Assembly: GCF_947507565.1 (NCBI RefSeq) | Contig: NC_089192.1 | Location: 1,488,001-1,552,000, forward strand | Length of the DNA: 64,000 nt | From: Oscarella lobularis | Lineage: Eukaryota; Porifera; Homoscleromorpha; Homosclerophorida; Oscarellidae | Reading direction: 5' to 3' | In this document: positions 22,542 to 33,602 of the stretch, piece by piece | Position numbering within the stretch: position 1 is the stretch's first letter | Layout: every line of letters starts with the position of its first letter | The notes under the pieces: generated by a model | Told to the model about the DNA's origin: nothing | Seen by the model: only the letters and a program-made list of their open reading frames with translations | The model's database searches: none | Program-made: the position numbers and the translations under genes

Positions 22542-23690
22542 CGAGAATAGCATCGTAGAGGCATTTTCCATAGATTATCTTTTGAAAGCTGTTCACAGTG
22601 CCTTTTAGGCTTTGTCTGAGCTATGGGTTATCGGTTTGCGCTACCCGTCGACGCGCACGGGCAGAAGACGACATTCAGTTTGATTCTCCTTCCGGCTGGT
22701 TCTTAACAACGCTACTCGTAAGCGTTACAGCATCACAGAAGACGCTGAAAAGGCCTTGAAGGCAAAGGAGCCGCCATATCGCTTAGGCCATCTCGCTTGT
22801 GTGCATCACGTGCAAACCTCCACTACGCACGCGTGCCTTCCGTTCTGTCTTTTTCTTCAAACATCGTGAGCAGGCCAGCTTTAGCCAGCTGAACCCCGCC
22901 GCTTGGAGCAATTATTACCTCTCAAATGCAAAGTCACAAATAGCCGTCACGGTGATCACACCGTCTGACCATTTTCTAACGATCTCACAACGGTCATTTT
23001 AATTTTAGAGTACCGTAAGTGAGCTTTTGTGTATATGCTTCCTATCTAACGTATTTTAATTTTCAGTGCCTGTGGATCAGCAGAGAAAAGCCAGCAAGAG
23101 CAACACTGCTGTTGTCACTTCAAGAAGTTCCTGTACTTGATTAAAAGTACGTGCTGTTCGAATGCGAGGTGCTGGACTCGGTGATGATAACGATAATGGA
23201 TGAGAGACCTCGCCATCGTCGATCCGATCGAAATGAGATTTGCCTTTAATTAATAGCATCGTTGTGAGAGAAAGCACGGCGATAGATTTCTGTGATGTTA
23301 CGTACCTCTTCATGTCTATTATCAACTTCAATTCTATCATGGATAGTGAGAACAATATCTGGCTTGAAAATGGAGGACTGAAGAGCACATGAAATGCTCG
23401 ATTGTTTATAGATGTATAAGTGAATATTTACAGTACTTCTTGGATCGTGTACTAAACGCGCCACTAGTTCGCGCAGGGTTCGCGTGTGCTTCAAGGCAGG
23501 CCATACTCCAAAGCTTAAATTCTCGCATTATTAGAAACAGTTCTGCATGCTGTATCTGCCACAATTTGCGAACACACTTAATTAATCTTTCTAGCCAAAG
23601 GAAACTAGAATAGATCGCAATAATACATACTTCGTGAACGTCATAGCAGAAAGCTAATCGTCTTCTTCATCGCATCATAGAGAACAGCAC
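22542..23690. other. Upstream segment related to 32.57-33.0 kb, then non-coding spacer
   Basis: From 22556 to about 22870 the sequence matches, with divergence, the block beginning at 32572 (both share ctttgtctgagctatgg and acaacgct.ctcgtaagcg). Around 23005 a short match to 38500 appears (tttagagtac.gtaagt). The rest shows no gene I can support. Confidence 0.5.
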
Positions 23691-23693
23691 GAT

Positions 23694-24824
23694 CTAACCA
23701 GAGCAAGACTTCCCAGCTGTACCGTTGCGACAATTGTGAACGGTAACGAAGGTATTGTCATAGTGACCACCGTACCCGCCCCCAGCGCACGAGTAGCAGA
23801 CATTACTGCATCCGTCCTTTTTGTAGACAAATGACAGAAGCTGTGGCTTCTTGTAATTCATCTGAGTAAACGTCATTTTAGAAGGAACAACGTCAAAGCA
23901 CCCGTCGCCGCAGTCGCACAACCCGCCACAGAGCGAGAATGAAATGGTGACGTTGTCCTAAGCCGGAGGATAGGTCAGAAAGAAGGTCATGTTGTCACTA
24001 CACTCGGGCGTTGTATAGAAGAGGTCGCGATCTGTGTTGCTTCCCGCACCAACGTCTAAATTCGTACAGTTCTTCATCCAATTTTTAGGCAGCAGAGAAT
24101 CAATGTCAATTCGAGGCTCGCCCGGAGTGAGATCCATTTCCGTGACGATATCCTCAGGGGGATCAAACGTGCCCGATTTTCCGGGATGGTAGTGCTCCGC
24201 CCAGACGGGTATGCCTGTGTCGGAGTGGGCCAAGACGGTCAGGTTGTCCGGTTGGGTCGACACGCTCGTCTGCATTTTGGTGTACCACACGTCAACAGCG
24301 TACGACCAGAATTTCTTCGAGCCCAGATATTTCATGTCTGGACACACGTAATATCCAACGCACGAGAAGTCGTCCGAGGCGAATCCCATCATTTAAACAA
24401 AGCCAACCGGATAGTCGGTTAGGAATGTGTTTCTACCTGTGTATTTGCAATGTTTGCTGAGCTGAATGCTTAGTCTTCCCTTGTAGGGAAGACTCCCTGG
24501 AAAGGCGCCTGGAGGATCCGTCATCAGCACGTACATGCCGTCAGCTATGCGAACAAAAGGGCGCTATAATTAGGAAAAACCCAGAGAGAAATTTGATTTA
24601 CCGATATCCTGCCCCGTTTGATTGATGAAGGCTTTGTACTGGTGCTCGCCCTTGGTATCGACCCACCTCGAGACGTAGACTTCCGAAAGAGAAAGGCCAT
24701 CTTCGGTCGACGTGATGGTGCTCGAGAAGTTTGCCGGGAAGTTTGGGTAGATCAGGGCCACGGCTGCTGCCGGAACCACAAAGGACCAAAGAAGAAGACT
24801 TCTGCGAATTGAACGTGCTTGCAT
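23694..24824 (-). pseudogene. Secreted cysteine-containing protein, interrupted by in-frame stops
   Basis: An exon at 24824-24603 encodes a signal peptide and a small domain (FPANFSSTITSTEDG). The following frame, about 24553-23694, is open except for TAA at 24395-24393 and TAG at 23960-23958, and the protein character continues unchanged across both. After the second stop the frame carries a Cys-rich end (CDCGDGCFDVVP, CSNVCYSCAGGG). The 24603/24553 splice phase also fails to fit. The family is not recognised. The N-terminal part faintly resembles small lipid-carrier-like secreted domains of invertebrates, which I do not assert. Two stops and a phase mismatch suggest a pseudogene. Stop readthrough or assembly errors are alternatives. 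Confidence 0.6.
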
Positions 24825-25299
24825 CAGCCCGAGGAAAGGACAGACCTAAGTCCTCTTAATGCAACCGCAGTCACACACACCCCTTTCCTTAAGGCGACGA
24901 TTTCTGCTTATGTAACCGCCTGAAGCGACGAAGCCTTATCAGCAAACGGAGTAAAGGCGTCGAAGGTACCGCAGGAAGTTCTAAGTAAACATATCACTCT
25001 CGAAACCGTAATTTCCAAACCTGCTTGCTCAGTTAGGACGTCATGGCAGCTCCAGAGCGTTGGTGCTAGACCAATGACGGTCCTCTTTACATGTATTGCG
25101 TCTTTATTGATGTCCATTGCATCTTCCTTGCTCAAAACGTACAGCAGCAAACTCAGCAACATCCTCTCTCTTCTTAATTTATCAAATTAGTCGAGTACCA
25201 GATGGTCGCCAGGCGTCCTGCCAGGATCACATAAAAGTTGCTTCAGCCGAGACACATTATCAGTCTTAACACAAGTTTCATCTTGAATTTTTGAAGGCA
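24825..25299. other. Spacer between two divergent broken genes
   Basis: It lies between the secreted-protein pseudogene (minus) and the tyrosinase pseudogene (plus). It would hold the divergent promoters. No gene is seen. Confidence 0.4.
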
Positions 25300-27245
25300 A
25301 CATGGTAATATTCCTCCGCGCAATTTTCATCGCGACTTCACTAAAATTAACGCGCTGTCCTCAAAGGCTACACGCAAATTTCTTTGCATCTCCGCGGTAC
25401 TCTACATCGTTCAAACCGAAGACATACCTTACGAACAAGGAAGCTGCGTTCCCAAACCAAAGGTTTGCATGCAATCAAAGAAAGCAGAGTATAGAAATCG
25501 CTTCATGCATGTCTTGGCAGAAAGTGGTTACTAGAAAATCTCTGGCTCACTTAAGCTCTACCGAAGGAGTGCAACTGCAGCTCGTGTTTCAAAAGCTCAT
25601 GGCTCTTGATTTTTGTCGATACCTCAAAACAATTGCACGTTCTTTCAAGTGGCAAGACATCACGGCTTCTACACGGCCCAGTGTCCGCACGAGACGACCA
25701 CCTGCCTTCAGAAAAGCTTTTTCCCGTGGCATCGTCTCTACTGTATGAACTCGAGCAGGCAGCCCAAACAATCTACCCCGACTTTGCTCTTCCCTACTGG
25801 GACTTCACTCACATAACATCACCCGGAAAGGACACGCCAATACAGAACATTCTTCCAAAGCTCTTCACGGACCCAACTTTTGAAAATACGGACACAAAGA
25901 AAACCGAACCGAATCCTCTTTTTACAGGCTGTACGATAAGGAATGTGACAGAGCTACCATACCGCCTGCCTCCCCAAGCCAAAGTGGCCAGAACAAACCT
26001 GACCGAGGGTGATCACCTCGAGTGGGTGAGACAATCCGTCTGTCAAATATCATCTCACTACGCCAGCGATTATGACTGGTTTTCGCGAAAAATCGAGTGT
26101 CCGTACAATTTAATGCACGACTTCATTGGAGGACGTTACGCCACGTTCTCCATGACCAACCGGAGATTCACGTCGTTTGATCCGATCTTCTATGTCTATC
26201 ACAGCATGATCGATCGCATCTGAGCCGGCTGGGAGAAGGCGTCGGAGCCGACGTACGTCGACAGCACGTCGACGGCGCTGAAGAGCGACACCACTTTTCC
26301 GCCGTTTGGCGACTATTGGACGTTCGAGCGAGTGACGAGAGACTACACCGCCACGATGGGGTACAGGTACGAAAATGACGCCAAGGTCGTGTTTGACAAC
26401 TGCGCCAAGTACACGGAAGATCAGCCCGAGAAGAGAGACTACTCTGTCGTCGTTCATCACACTCAGGTGCCCAATTCCTACGACAAGGGCTATCGTTTCC
26501 GCGTCGTCGCCAACACCGACGCGCTGGCTGGCGAGAGTGACGGCATTCTCGAAAATCGCGACGTGGTCGGTTACACGGCCGTTCCGTGGGCCATGGGCCA
26601 GGTAGGGAGCGACGGAGTAGTGCGGAAATCTAATTGTACTCTGGAAACCTGCCGCGGCTGGTGTACCTACCCTAAAGCCCACAAGGTGCCCGCCCAACGG
26701 GAACTCTTCTTCGGCCAACCGTTCGACTCGTCCAAGTTCGTTTACGTGGAGCACCTTGATGGTGAGCCGCCTATTGATCTGTCAAATGGAATGACAGTCA
26801 AGGAATACGAAAGGCAAGTGGCGATAAAGAATTCCGGGAAGATTGCCATTGCAAAGCCGTCTCTGATGGTTGGCAAATTCCAACCGGAACCGATACGATG
26901 TCAGTACTCGAAGACCGTTCCCAATCTCATCACCATCGATTGGACATTTCAAACGCCACAATTTGGAGAGTATCCCGCCTGCGCCGCTAAGCCCGGAAAT
27001 ACGATCGTCTTTACTTACTACCGCTGGTTGCATTCTGTCGGGTCGATATCGCCATCGGACTATCCAAATTGTCCCGGTTTCACATCTGCCCGGCGGACAA
27101 GAATCCGCAAAATCCTGCTAATTCGACCAACTGCACGTTGCAAATACCCCCAAATCACCTACGCCTTTATGTACACCGAAAGCGATCACTGCACCTTTCG
27201 AGGAATGCGAATTAAAATAGTCGTCGGAAACGGAAAAAGCTTCGT
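25300..27245 (+). pseudogene. Tyrosinase/haemocyanin-type copper oxidase pseudogene with cupredoxin-like tail
   Basis: The CuA region is visible (HHGFYTAQC, SFFPWHRLY, then LPYWDFT), followed by the CuB region (NLMHDFIGG, FDPIFYVYHSMIDRI). A C-terminal plastocyanin-like domain runs to about 27230 (PGNTIVFTYYRWLHSV, GMRIKIVV). Lesions: stops TAG at 25532 and TGA at 25607 in the CuA frame; a frameshift near 25745 between PWHRLY and YELEQA; TGA at 26221-26223, where the family has Trp after DRI; and a likely double frame change near 27085-27160. The first CuB histidine of the usual HNxxH is Tyr. Coding similarity continues through all lesions, so this is a recent pseudogene. Intact relatives oxidise phenols and can cross-link proteins. 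Confidence 0.8.
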
Positions 27246-27256
27246 AAGTAATAGGC

Positions 27257-27345
27257 TTCCAGAAAAGATGCCCCGGGATACGGCTCCCACGCAGCAGGTT
27301 AGGGGTTCGAATCCCGAAGCCTGCTCTTTTTTTTTCCTTTTTTTT
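27257..27345 (+). ncRNA. tRNA-like B-box and T-arm with poly-T (degenerate tRNA or SINE tail)
   Basis: GGTTCGAATCC matches the RNA polymerase III B-box exactly and sits in a T-arm-like hairpin, followed by CCTGCT and a long T run. The upstream 60 bases do not fold as a clean cloverleaf and no good A-box is seen. A tRNA-derived SINE remnant is more likely than a functional tRNA. Confidence 0.25.
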
Positions 27346-27855
27346 TCTGTACTGTACCTAATCGGCGATATACGATATACGATCACCCGCGACTGTGGCC
27401 CGGAGCGGGGCCGCCACCGATACCAGTAAGGTTTAGGGTTGGTGTTGGGTTAGGTACATGAAGAAAACGCTTTCTAAGCTCTCTATATAGAGCACTGCGC
27501 AGGCGTGGCCATGCGCAGACCGTATCCGTCGTAAGAGCAGCCACGGCCAGCTTTCTGTCACGACTGCGCGCCCGCTGGCGCAACCGTGGATTGTCCGCTG
27601 GGGGACGCAGCCCATTCCGGGCCACGGCCCCGTTCCGTCGACGCGCTCTCTGTTAAATTTAAGCTTTATTGACGTCTGCTTAGCTACTCTCCCTGGTCAC
27701 CAGTTTGGCCAGAACTGGAGCCCCTCCTCTAATAATCGCTATTAATCTCCTGACGTCACTACCCCTTACGTAACTTAAACACATACGACACTACACAGAC
27801 AGCCCGTATATAGAATCGTCACATTTCTCTTCTGAGCGAGAGCGAAATCGGTCAG
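27346..27855. other. Spacer and promoter region of the EGF receptor-like gene
   Basis: It contains a GC-rich stretch (27390-27640) and a short TTAGGG-like tract at 27432-27455. Short frames on the minus strand have no recognisable domain. The downstream part carries the promoter of the gene starting at 27856. Confidence 0.4.
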
Positions 27856-30827
27856 ATGGCTTTAGTACTTGCCTTCATCGCAATCTCTCTGACACTCGCA
27901 AGCGTTTTTCCATATTCTCAATCGACTCATTTCCGAAGCTTTACGATCAATTTTCACGCCGTCGGAAGCCAGGCAAAGAGAGACGCAGGAAAGGTAAGTA
28001 CGCAGTTTAGCGCGGGCACAGAGGACATGAGACGGTTGGCGGCGTATTGCCCGTTCGATGATCGAGCTTAGTTCCGGCTTCGGGAAGTTGCTTAATTAAC
28101 TTAGTTTAATTTCCATGAGCATCTTCCTTCAAATTCTTTTACAAAGAAGCAGCGTTTGCTTTAGTGGTCTGAAAAGTACGCATAGGGCATTCACAAGAAA
28201 AGTTCAAGGAAGCTATATAGACCTACATGGATGGTATAGCTCGTAATATTGTTATTCGGTGATGTGATTATGTTTTCGTAGGTATACATTACTTAGGTGT
28301 CTTTCTGTTCTATAGATTCAGTTAAGATTTCGTATTTCTTGGAGACGTAGCAGTTCGGAAGGCGGCTGCACTGCGGCATCGATAGCAGACCAAAGGCTTC
28401 TCGGTTCGCCCGTGAAGTTCCGCTGCTTATCCAACAACTGCGGTTCGCAACTCTTGGATGCTACGCTTGAATACGTCTGCACGTCGTATAGCGCCGCGAA
28501 TGATTGGGCGTCCGGGATGAGAACGTTTGAAGTCACGTTTCCTGTCGCTGACTCGCAAGACTTTGTTATCGGGTAAAAAATTTTTTAAATTTAGCGTTTC
28601 AGCGACACCTGTATTTAGAAATAATTTTGATGGAACATATGACTGCTGCTGGATCAATACGCAGAATTCTTTTGGCGATGATATTCGATTTCAATCGCGA
28701 ATATCCTTCGCTCCACGCACAGACAGCGTGGGCATCATCAATCGGGGAGAGATCAATCAAAGTCCGGTTGCCGACATGCTCCCCCTACTCCCCGCTCGAC
28801 TCGGTTGCGAGCACAGAACAATCATTCCCAAAGTTGATCCCGATTTCGACGTCGTCAAATGTCGATGGGCTCTTAAAAATGCGGACGCAAGCAAAGACGA
28901 GTGCGGATCGGCTTGCTTTAGCAGCAGAAAACCTTCCAGCTTATTCAATGCAAGCCTTTTTGAAGCGAGCTATTTATACGCCAACGCGAATTGTAAAAAT
29001 TAAAACGTTGTTTTAGGAAGATTGCGAAATTGTATGGATACCGTCAGCACCTGGTGTATATGCCGCTGCTATTCAACTTGAAGACTTCTATCCCACCGAC
29101 ACCCTTCGAAAAAATCCTCTCAGCAGTGTACCGCTTCAGTGGCTTATTGACGTTGTTGACACTGGAACCTCGTGCAGTTCGAGGCCTACTTTTCCTAAGC
29201 AAAATCACTTTCCGCGCGAGCAGCCTCGCTGTTTTGCCGTCGAAAGCGGTGGCAATTTAACAATAGAAGTTCTGGTCGGTCATTCAAATTATCCTTCTCA
29301 CGAGTAGCCCAGTATAGATTTTCTTTAGCAATTCTACCTATTTCTGTTTCTAGAGTCGATGACGCGCTTTATATTTTACCGCGCGGCATGACAGTGACCG
29401 ATTTGACGGACAGAGGCAACGGGAACAAAGTAGTGACATTCACATGGACTCCTGATTTTAAACAAGCCTATCGTCCGCACATCACTTGCTTCCAGTTTTT
29501 AGATGACGTTCGGTAAATCTTTGAGAGCATTTCGGCTCGTGCTAGCCTGACTGTTTCTTTAGTGCTCCATCGAATCTTGTGTGCTTTACAATCGTCACTT
29601 CAGGTACGGAGCTTAGGTTAGCTTAGGTTAGATCGGGAAGTTTACTGGGGGCTTTTTAGTGCCACAGCCCAAACCGTTATTGCATACCAAAACCGAGGCT
29701 CCTCAATGCAACGGACAGGTGGCGTATGATGCAGTAGCAAGCATAACGTTTGATCATAACGTATGTTTCTCTCAGAGGTAGCAGAGTATTAGCCTTATCT
29801 ATCTTCTTTACCTTTTTAGGTGACAAACCCGACGGTTAGCCCAAGGTACATATTTATTTATCACGTGAATAGCGGGTCATTGATTCAGCGAGTGGACTCC
29901 TTTGATAAGAGTCTCGTCACTATAGGATCGGATTCGAGAACGGTTTCATTTCAACTCAATAGCTCTCAGCCGAATACGTATCAGAGCGGCGAGGAGTATG
30001 AAATTATTTTTGAAGAAGGTGTCGTGGTAGGCACCAGCGCTTCCTGCTCTGGAGGCGGTCCCGTTTCAAATGGCATTTCCTTCTCGGAATGGACATTCTT
30101 CTCTAATGGTCCGACAGGCTGCACTGATGAATGCTTTCCTGGAAGGAGCCGTTGTCATGACAAGGCACAGTGTTCTGATCATCCCGGCGGCTTCCGATGC
30201 GATTGCGCAGTTGGTTATTCTGGAGACGGAGTGAACAACTGTGACGACATCGACGAGTGCGCACTTGACACGAACGGTTGTGACCGTAGGTCTACGTGCT
30301 TTAACACGCCCGGTTCCTTTTACTGCACGTGCAACGCTGGATACGAACCGGATTCTAGTGCCGCAACACCTGCTAATCGTCCCTCGTGCATCGACATTAA
30401 TGAGTGCGCGCGTGGCACGGCCATTTGCGACGCAAACGAAGACTGCATAAACGCTGTTGGTTCGGTAGAGTGCGTCTGCAAAACTAATTCTGTTTGTAGA
30501 AAAACAGAATTGGGTTTCAACTGCTCATGCAAGATTGAAGAGCTGCCTGAAGCGCAAATGTTCTGCTCTTCTGCAGTTGCATTTGCTGCTTTATTTGGAA
30601 CCACTCTTATCGCCTTTGCTAGTCTTCTTGCCGCGTACATTCGACTGCGTCGGATTCTGAACAGGAATTCATTAGCCGGAAATGACATAAACTCTGCAGA
30701 AATTCTAAAGAAAAGTGCACCTAATGAGAACGTCATTCCGCACCCAATGGTGGAGTCTAGCGCGTACGAAGCAATATCACCAAGAAGAGGTATGAGAAAA
30801 AGTGTCATCGAACTGCTTTCATTCTAA
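27856..30827 (+). CDS. Single-pass membrane protein with tandem EGF domains
   Basis: Exon 1 (27856-27993) encodes a signal peptide (MALVLAFIAISLTLASVF) and is spliced in phase 0 to 28316. Exons of about 28316-28573, 28610-29000, 29018-29310, 29354-29515, short pieces near 29560-29720, and 29820-30827 build a large Cys-poor ectodomain. Recurrent motifs are DGTYDCCWIN, LGCEHRTIIPKVD and a CSSRPTF region. The last exon adds three EGF modules, at least two calcium-binding (DIDECALDTNGC, DINECARGTAIC), a transmembrane helix near residue 265 of that exon (FAALFGTTLIAFASLLAAY) and a cytoplasmic tail of about 60 residues with no kinase. The layout is that of a large family of invertebrate adhesion or receptor proteins of unknown ligand. 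Small exons near 29.6 kb are uncertain. Confidence 0.7.
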
Positions 30828-31112
30828 AGCGTAGGCGAGGCCCCGGAAGACTATGAAGAACAGGAAGAGAGTGAGGAGTGTGGAGTATGAAGAAATGGCT
30901 ACACCTGTAGAAAATCCTTGACCTGCTTCATAATGCACTTGGTTGGGAATTGAATATTTTGTTTTAGTTTTTAGATGTGCTGCTGACAAGTGTTGCAGTT
31001 TTTGATGTTATGCTCTCTACGCACATAGTTATGCTCCGGTACTAATTTACTGCTCTCTTCCGCCTAGAGCTGACCATATGGCAACTAAATCTAGTCCTCG
31101 CATATATTTTAG
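30828..31112. other. 3' region of the EGF receptor-like gene, no gene seen
   Basis: This is AT-rich sequence after the stop codon. It probably carries the 3' UTR and polyadenylation region. No coding signal is seen. Confidence 0.4.
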
Positions 31113-31370
31113 GAGTACGTGAAACTGAAATAAGTGAGAAGAAGATTAGAGAATTTGAAGACGAGAGTGAACGTCTGGGAAACGAGATTACAGATTCGAA
31201 GGCTAGAGTAGGAAAGAAGGATCAGATTCTGCGTACATTTGGAAAGGGACTGAACACTTCGATGTATCAATGGGCTAGGACACAGAGTACAACTAAAGCT
31301 AGCTCCTAATGACAGGATGTCATGCAGGTAACGTGGCGATGTACGTCGCAAATCTGCAAGGGTGAGTGAC
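31113..31370 (+). pseudogene. TRAF coiled-coil/MATH fragment, decayed
   Basis: The sequence from 31113 matches the coiled-coil and first part of the MATH domain of the TRAF gene at 40290-40610. Shared stretches include gagaagaagatta, acgagat.acagat, gctaaagctag.tcctaatga and caggatgtc. It lacks about 100 bp of the MATH start and has no long open frame. It is a truncated, non-coding copy of a TRAF gene. Confidence 0.7.
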
Positions 31371-31834
31371 CGTCTCTAGAATAAGGTATAACCGAACGGC
31401 GCCGAAGCCCTCTGTAATTGAAAAACGTTTGTCCGAATTGATGCGAAGAAAACGGCATTCGGACGTGCTTCGTTTACGATCTGGTCATTGACAACGCAAA
31501 TGAACGTTCTCGAGCATTTTTTTCAGGTATGGCGCCGAGGTCTTTCTCCAGTACATGCCCTAAGCCATCGTAAGTTGTACGTAAGAAATTTAATTAATTA
31601 TAGACTTAATTTAGGTCTCACGCCTACGCTGCATCAAGCGAAGCGTGTCGCGTGATCGCAAGGAAGTGACCAATCAGGTTGTTGTTGGCAACCTTCAGTT
31701 TCTCTGCTAGAAATGGCATCGTTCCATCGATTGATTCCGTGCCAAAATTATTACAATGAAACTGAGACGAACTGGCAGGGCCCGGCCGCAGGCGACGAGC
31801 AATTAAAACGTGAGCGCTTCGTCGCTTAATCCAG
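31371..31834. other. Spacer, no gene seen
   Basis: No coding or repeat signal could be supported between the TRAF scrap and the TSP1-exon copy. Confidence 0.35.
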
Positions 31835-32280
31835 CCGTCCAGCTCCTTGAGGAGAAGGACTGTTGCACAACCTATCCGTCATTTGGTGATAATTATCTCC
31901 GGCGGAGGCAGACGTAATTCTGCGTACAGCGGAACGCGAAGAGTACGACAACCAGTTGCTCCACCGCCTGCGAGAAAGGAGCGATCGATATTCAAAGAGA
32001 AAGAATCTTCACTCGATTAGATCGATTGACTTAACCTGACCATTATCATCCTGTTCTTCAGACCAAACGGGTGTTTATATATATCACAAGACCCAAGACC
32101 AACGCGATTGCACCTTGTGCCATGTCAAGCTAAAAAAACCACCACAATCAATCAAGCGCGCTCTACAAGTACTATGATGTGGGAGAGCCAGAGGGTGTGC
32201 CAATAGGACGCGCCCGCCCACGGGTTTTTCTTCTACGCTGCAGCGACGTTGAAATAGCTTAAGCAAATAGAAACCTGTGA
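31835..32280 (-). pseudogene. Decayed copy of the TSP1 and signal-peptide exons of the RHS gene
   Basis: The segment matches 20170-20530 in the same orientation. The 3' half of the TSP1 exon, its acceptor, the first intron and the signal-peptide exon are all recognisable. The TSP1 frame has small insertions and deletions and no RHS exons follow, so it cannot encode the full protein. In this copy the donor after the signal-peptide exon reads CAG|GT, whereas the parent reads CAG|GC. Confidence 0.75.
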
Positions 32281-33602
32281 AGCTGTCCGTTCTCTCTGCT
32301 GAATTTACACTTCAACTGGCTTTGCTGATTTTCATGAAAACTCGTTAAAATGGAGATCAATTCTCACCTTACGTCTTTTCCTCAGATCATATTGTACGTC
32401 AATCTGACTGCAGGAGATTGTGAGTTTTCGATCTGACTTCATGGATTAGACAAACTTGTACATAACGACGAGATTTCATTAATAATTTTTTAATTGATAG
32501 ATAACGCATGGCTTACCGTGATCGAACATAATCGTGTAGTTCGACAAAAATTCAAGCAGAGATTAACATCGTAGATGTATTTTCTACCGAGTACCTTTTG
32601 AAAGATGCTCACAGACTGTACAAGGCTTTGTCTGAGCTATGGCTTATCGGTTTGCGCTTACAGCTAAGTGCTTGTAGCCTGTGTCGTGCAGAAGCAGGCG
32701 ATCGATTCTGTTTCGGGTTAGCACTCCACAACGCTCCTCGTAAGCGTTACAACAACGAAGAAGACGCTGAGAGGTCTCGACTCCTCGAGAGACTTGTTTG
32801 TCACGTGCAAGACTTGGTTCGACCTCTACCACGCATGCGTAGATCTACAAGTCGCGTTCTGGTCGATCTTTCACGGAACCGTTAGTGGCTGTAAACACGT
32901 CAGTCTCTGCACGTTTTCATCAGGGTTTTTTACGCGGCTTGTTATATCTCGAGCGTTCTCGAGCGTTCTAGCTCGCTCTCGTAAAGTAAGTCTTGATCAT
33001 TTGTCTGACAGCCGGTAGCAGCTCTTTGATCAGGTTAAAAATTGCACGAAGAGCAGCTAATTCACTTTCAGGTAGGAATCTCCAGCAGCTGTCCGTATAA
33101 GGTTCTACAGCATCACGAAAAATAAATTTTTTTCTGAGTCGATTCTTAATTCCGTTTTGGGTTTTAATCTGTCGTTAGCTCATCTTCGGTAGACACGTGA
33201 CTGTTCGAGTAAGCTTCAACTTGTATTTTGAGTTAGAGCAACACAAAAGTGTCGATTTTGTAAATTGAAAATCAATTGGCAGATTTGTGCATAGACGGGA
33301 GAAGAGGTTTTCGCGCATGCTTACATGTGATTGGAGATAACATTAGGTATGCCGTTTTGATACGAAGGTTGACAGACGCGCGTTCCCTAAACAGATACGC
33401 CCTCGATCATATCAGATAATCCGTTTCAGATCATGGAAGCCGTGCTGAAAAACTTCAAGGATTTGACAAGGGCTATATATGAAGACCGTGACCTGCGTCC
33501 TCCGGCGAACCTCAAACTGATTCTTGACGGTCTAAATGAAACGGTTAGCAGCGTCGGTTTGAAGATTTGCCAAGATGCGGCAACGAGTGAGAAGAACAAC
33601 TT
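32094..33602. repeat. Segmental duplication copy 1 (promoter block plus exon 1), partner 46540-48063
   Basis: From CAAGACC at 32094 to GAACAACTTT at about 33602 the sequence is nearly identical, with small indels, to 46540-48063. The block covers the region upstream of the ankyrin-VWA gene and the first 170 bp of its first exon. A more diverged relative of part of it lies at 22556-22870. Confidence 0.85.

Noticed and set aside
27257..27345. Functional tRNA gene
   Set aside because: Only the B-box/T-arm is convincing; no A-box, no clean anticodon arm, and part of the upstream sequence is shared with the tyrosinase scrap at 38.5 kb.
27432..27455. Telomere-like TTAGGG tract
   Set aside because: Only two or three degenerate units; too short to call an interstitial telomere.
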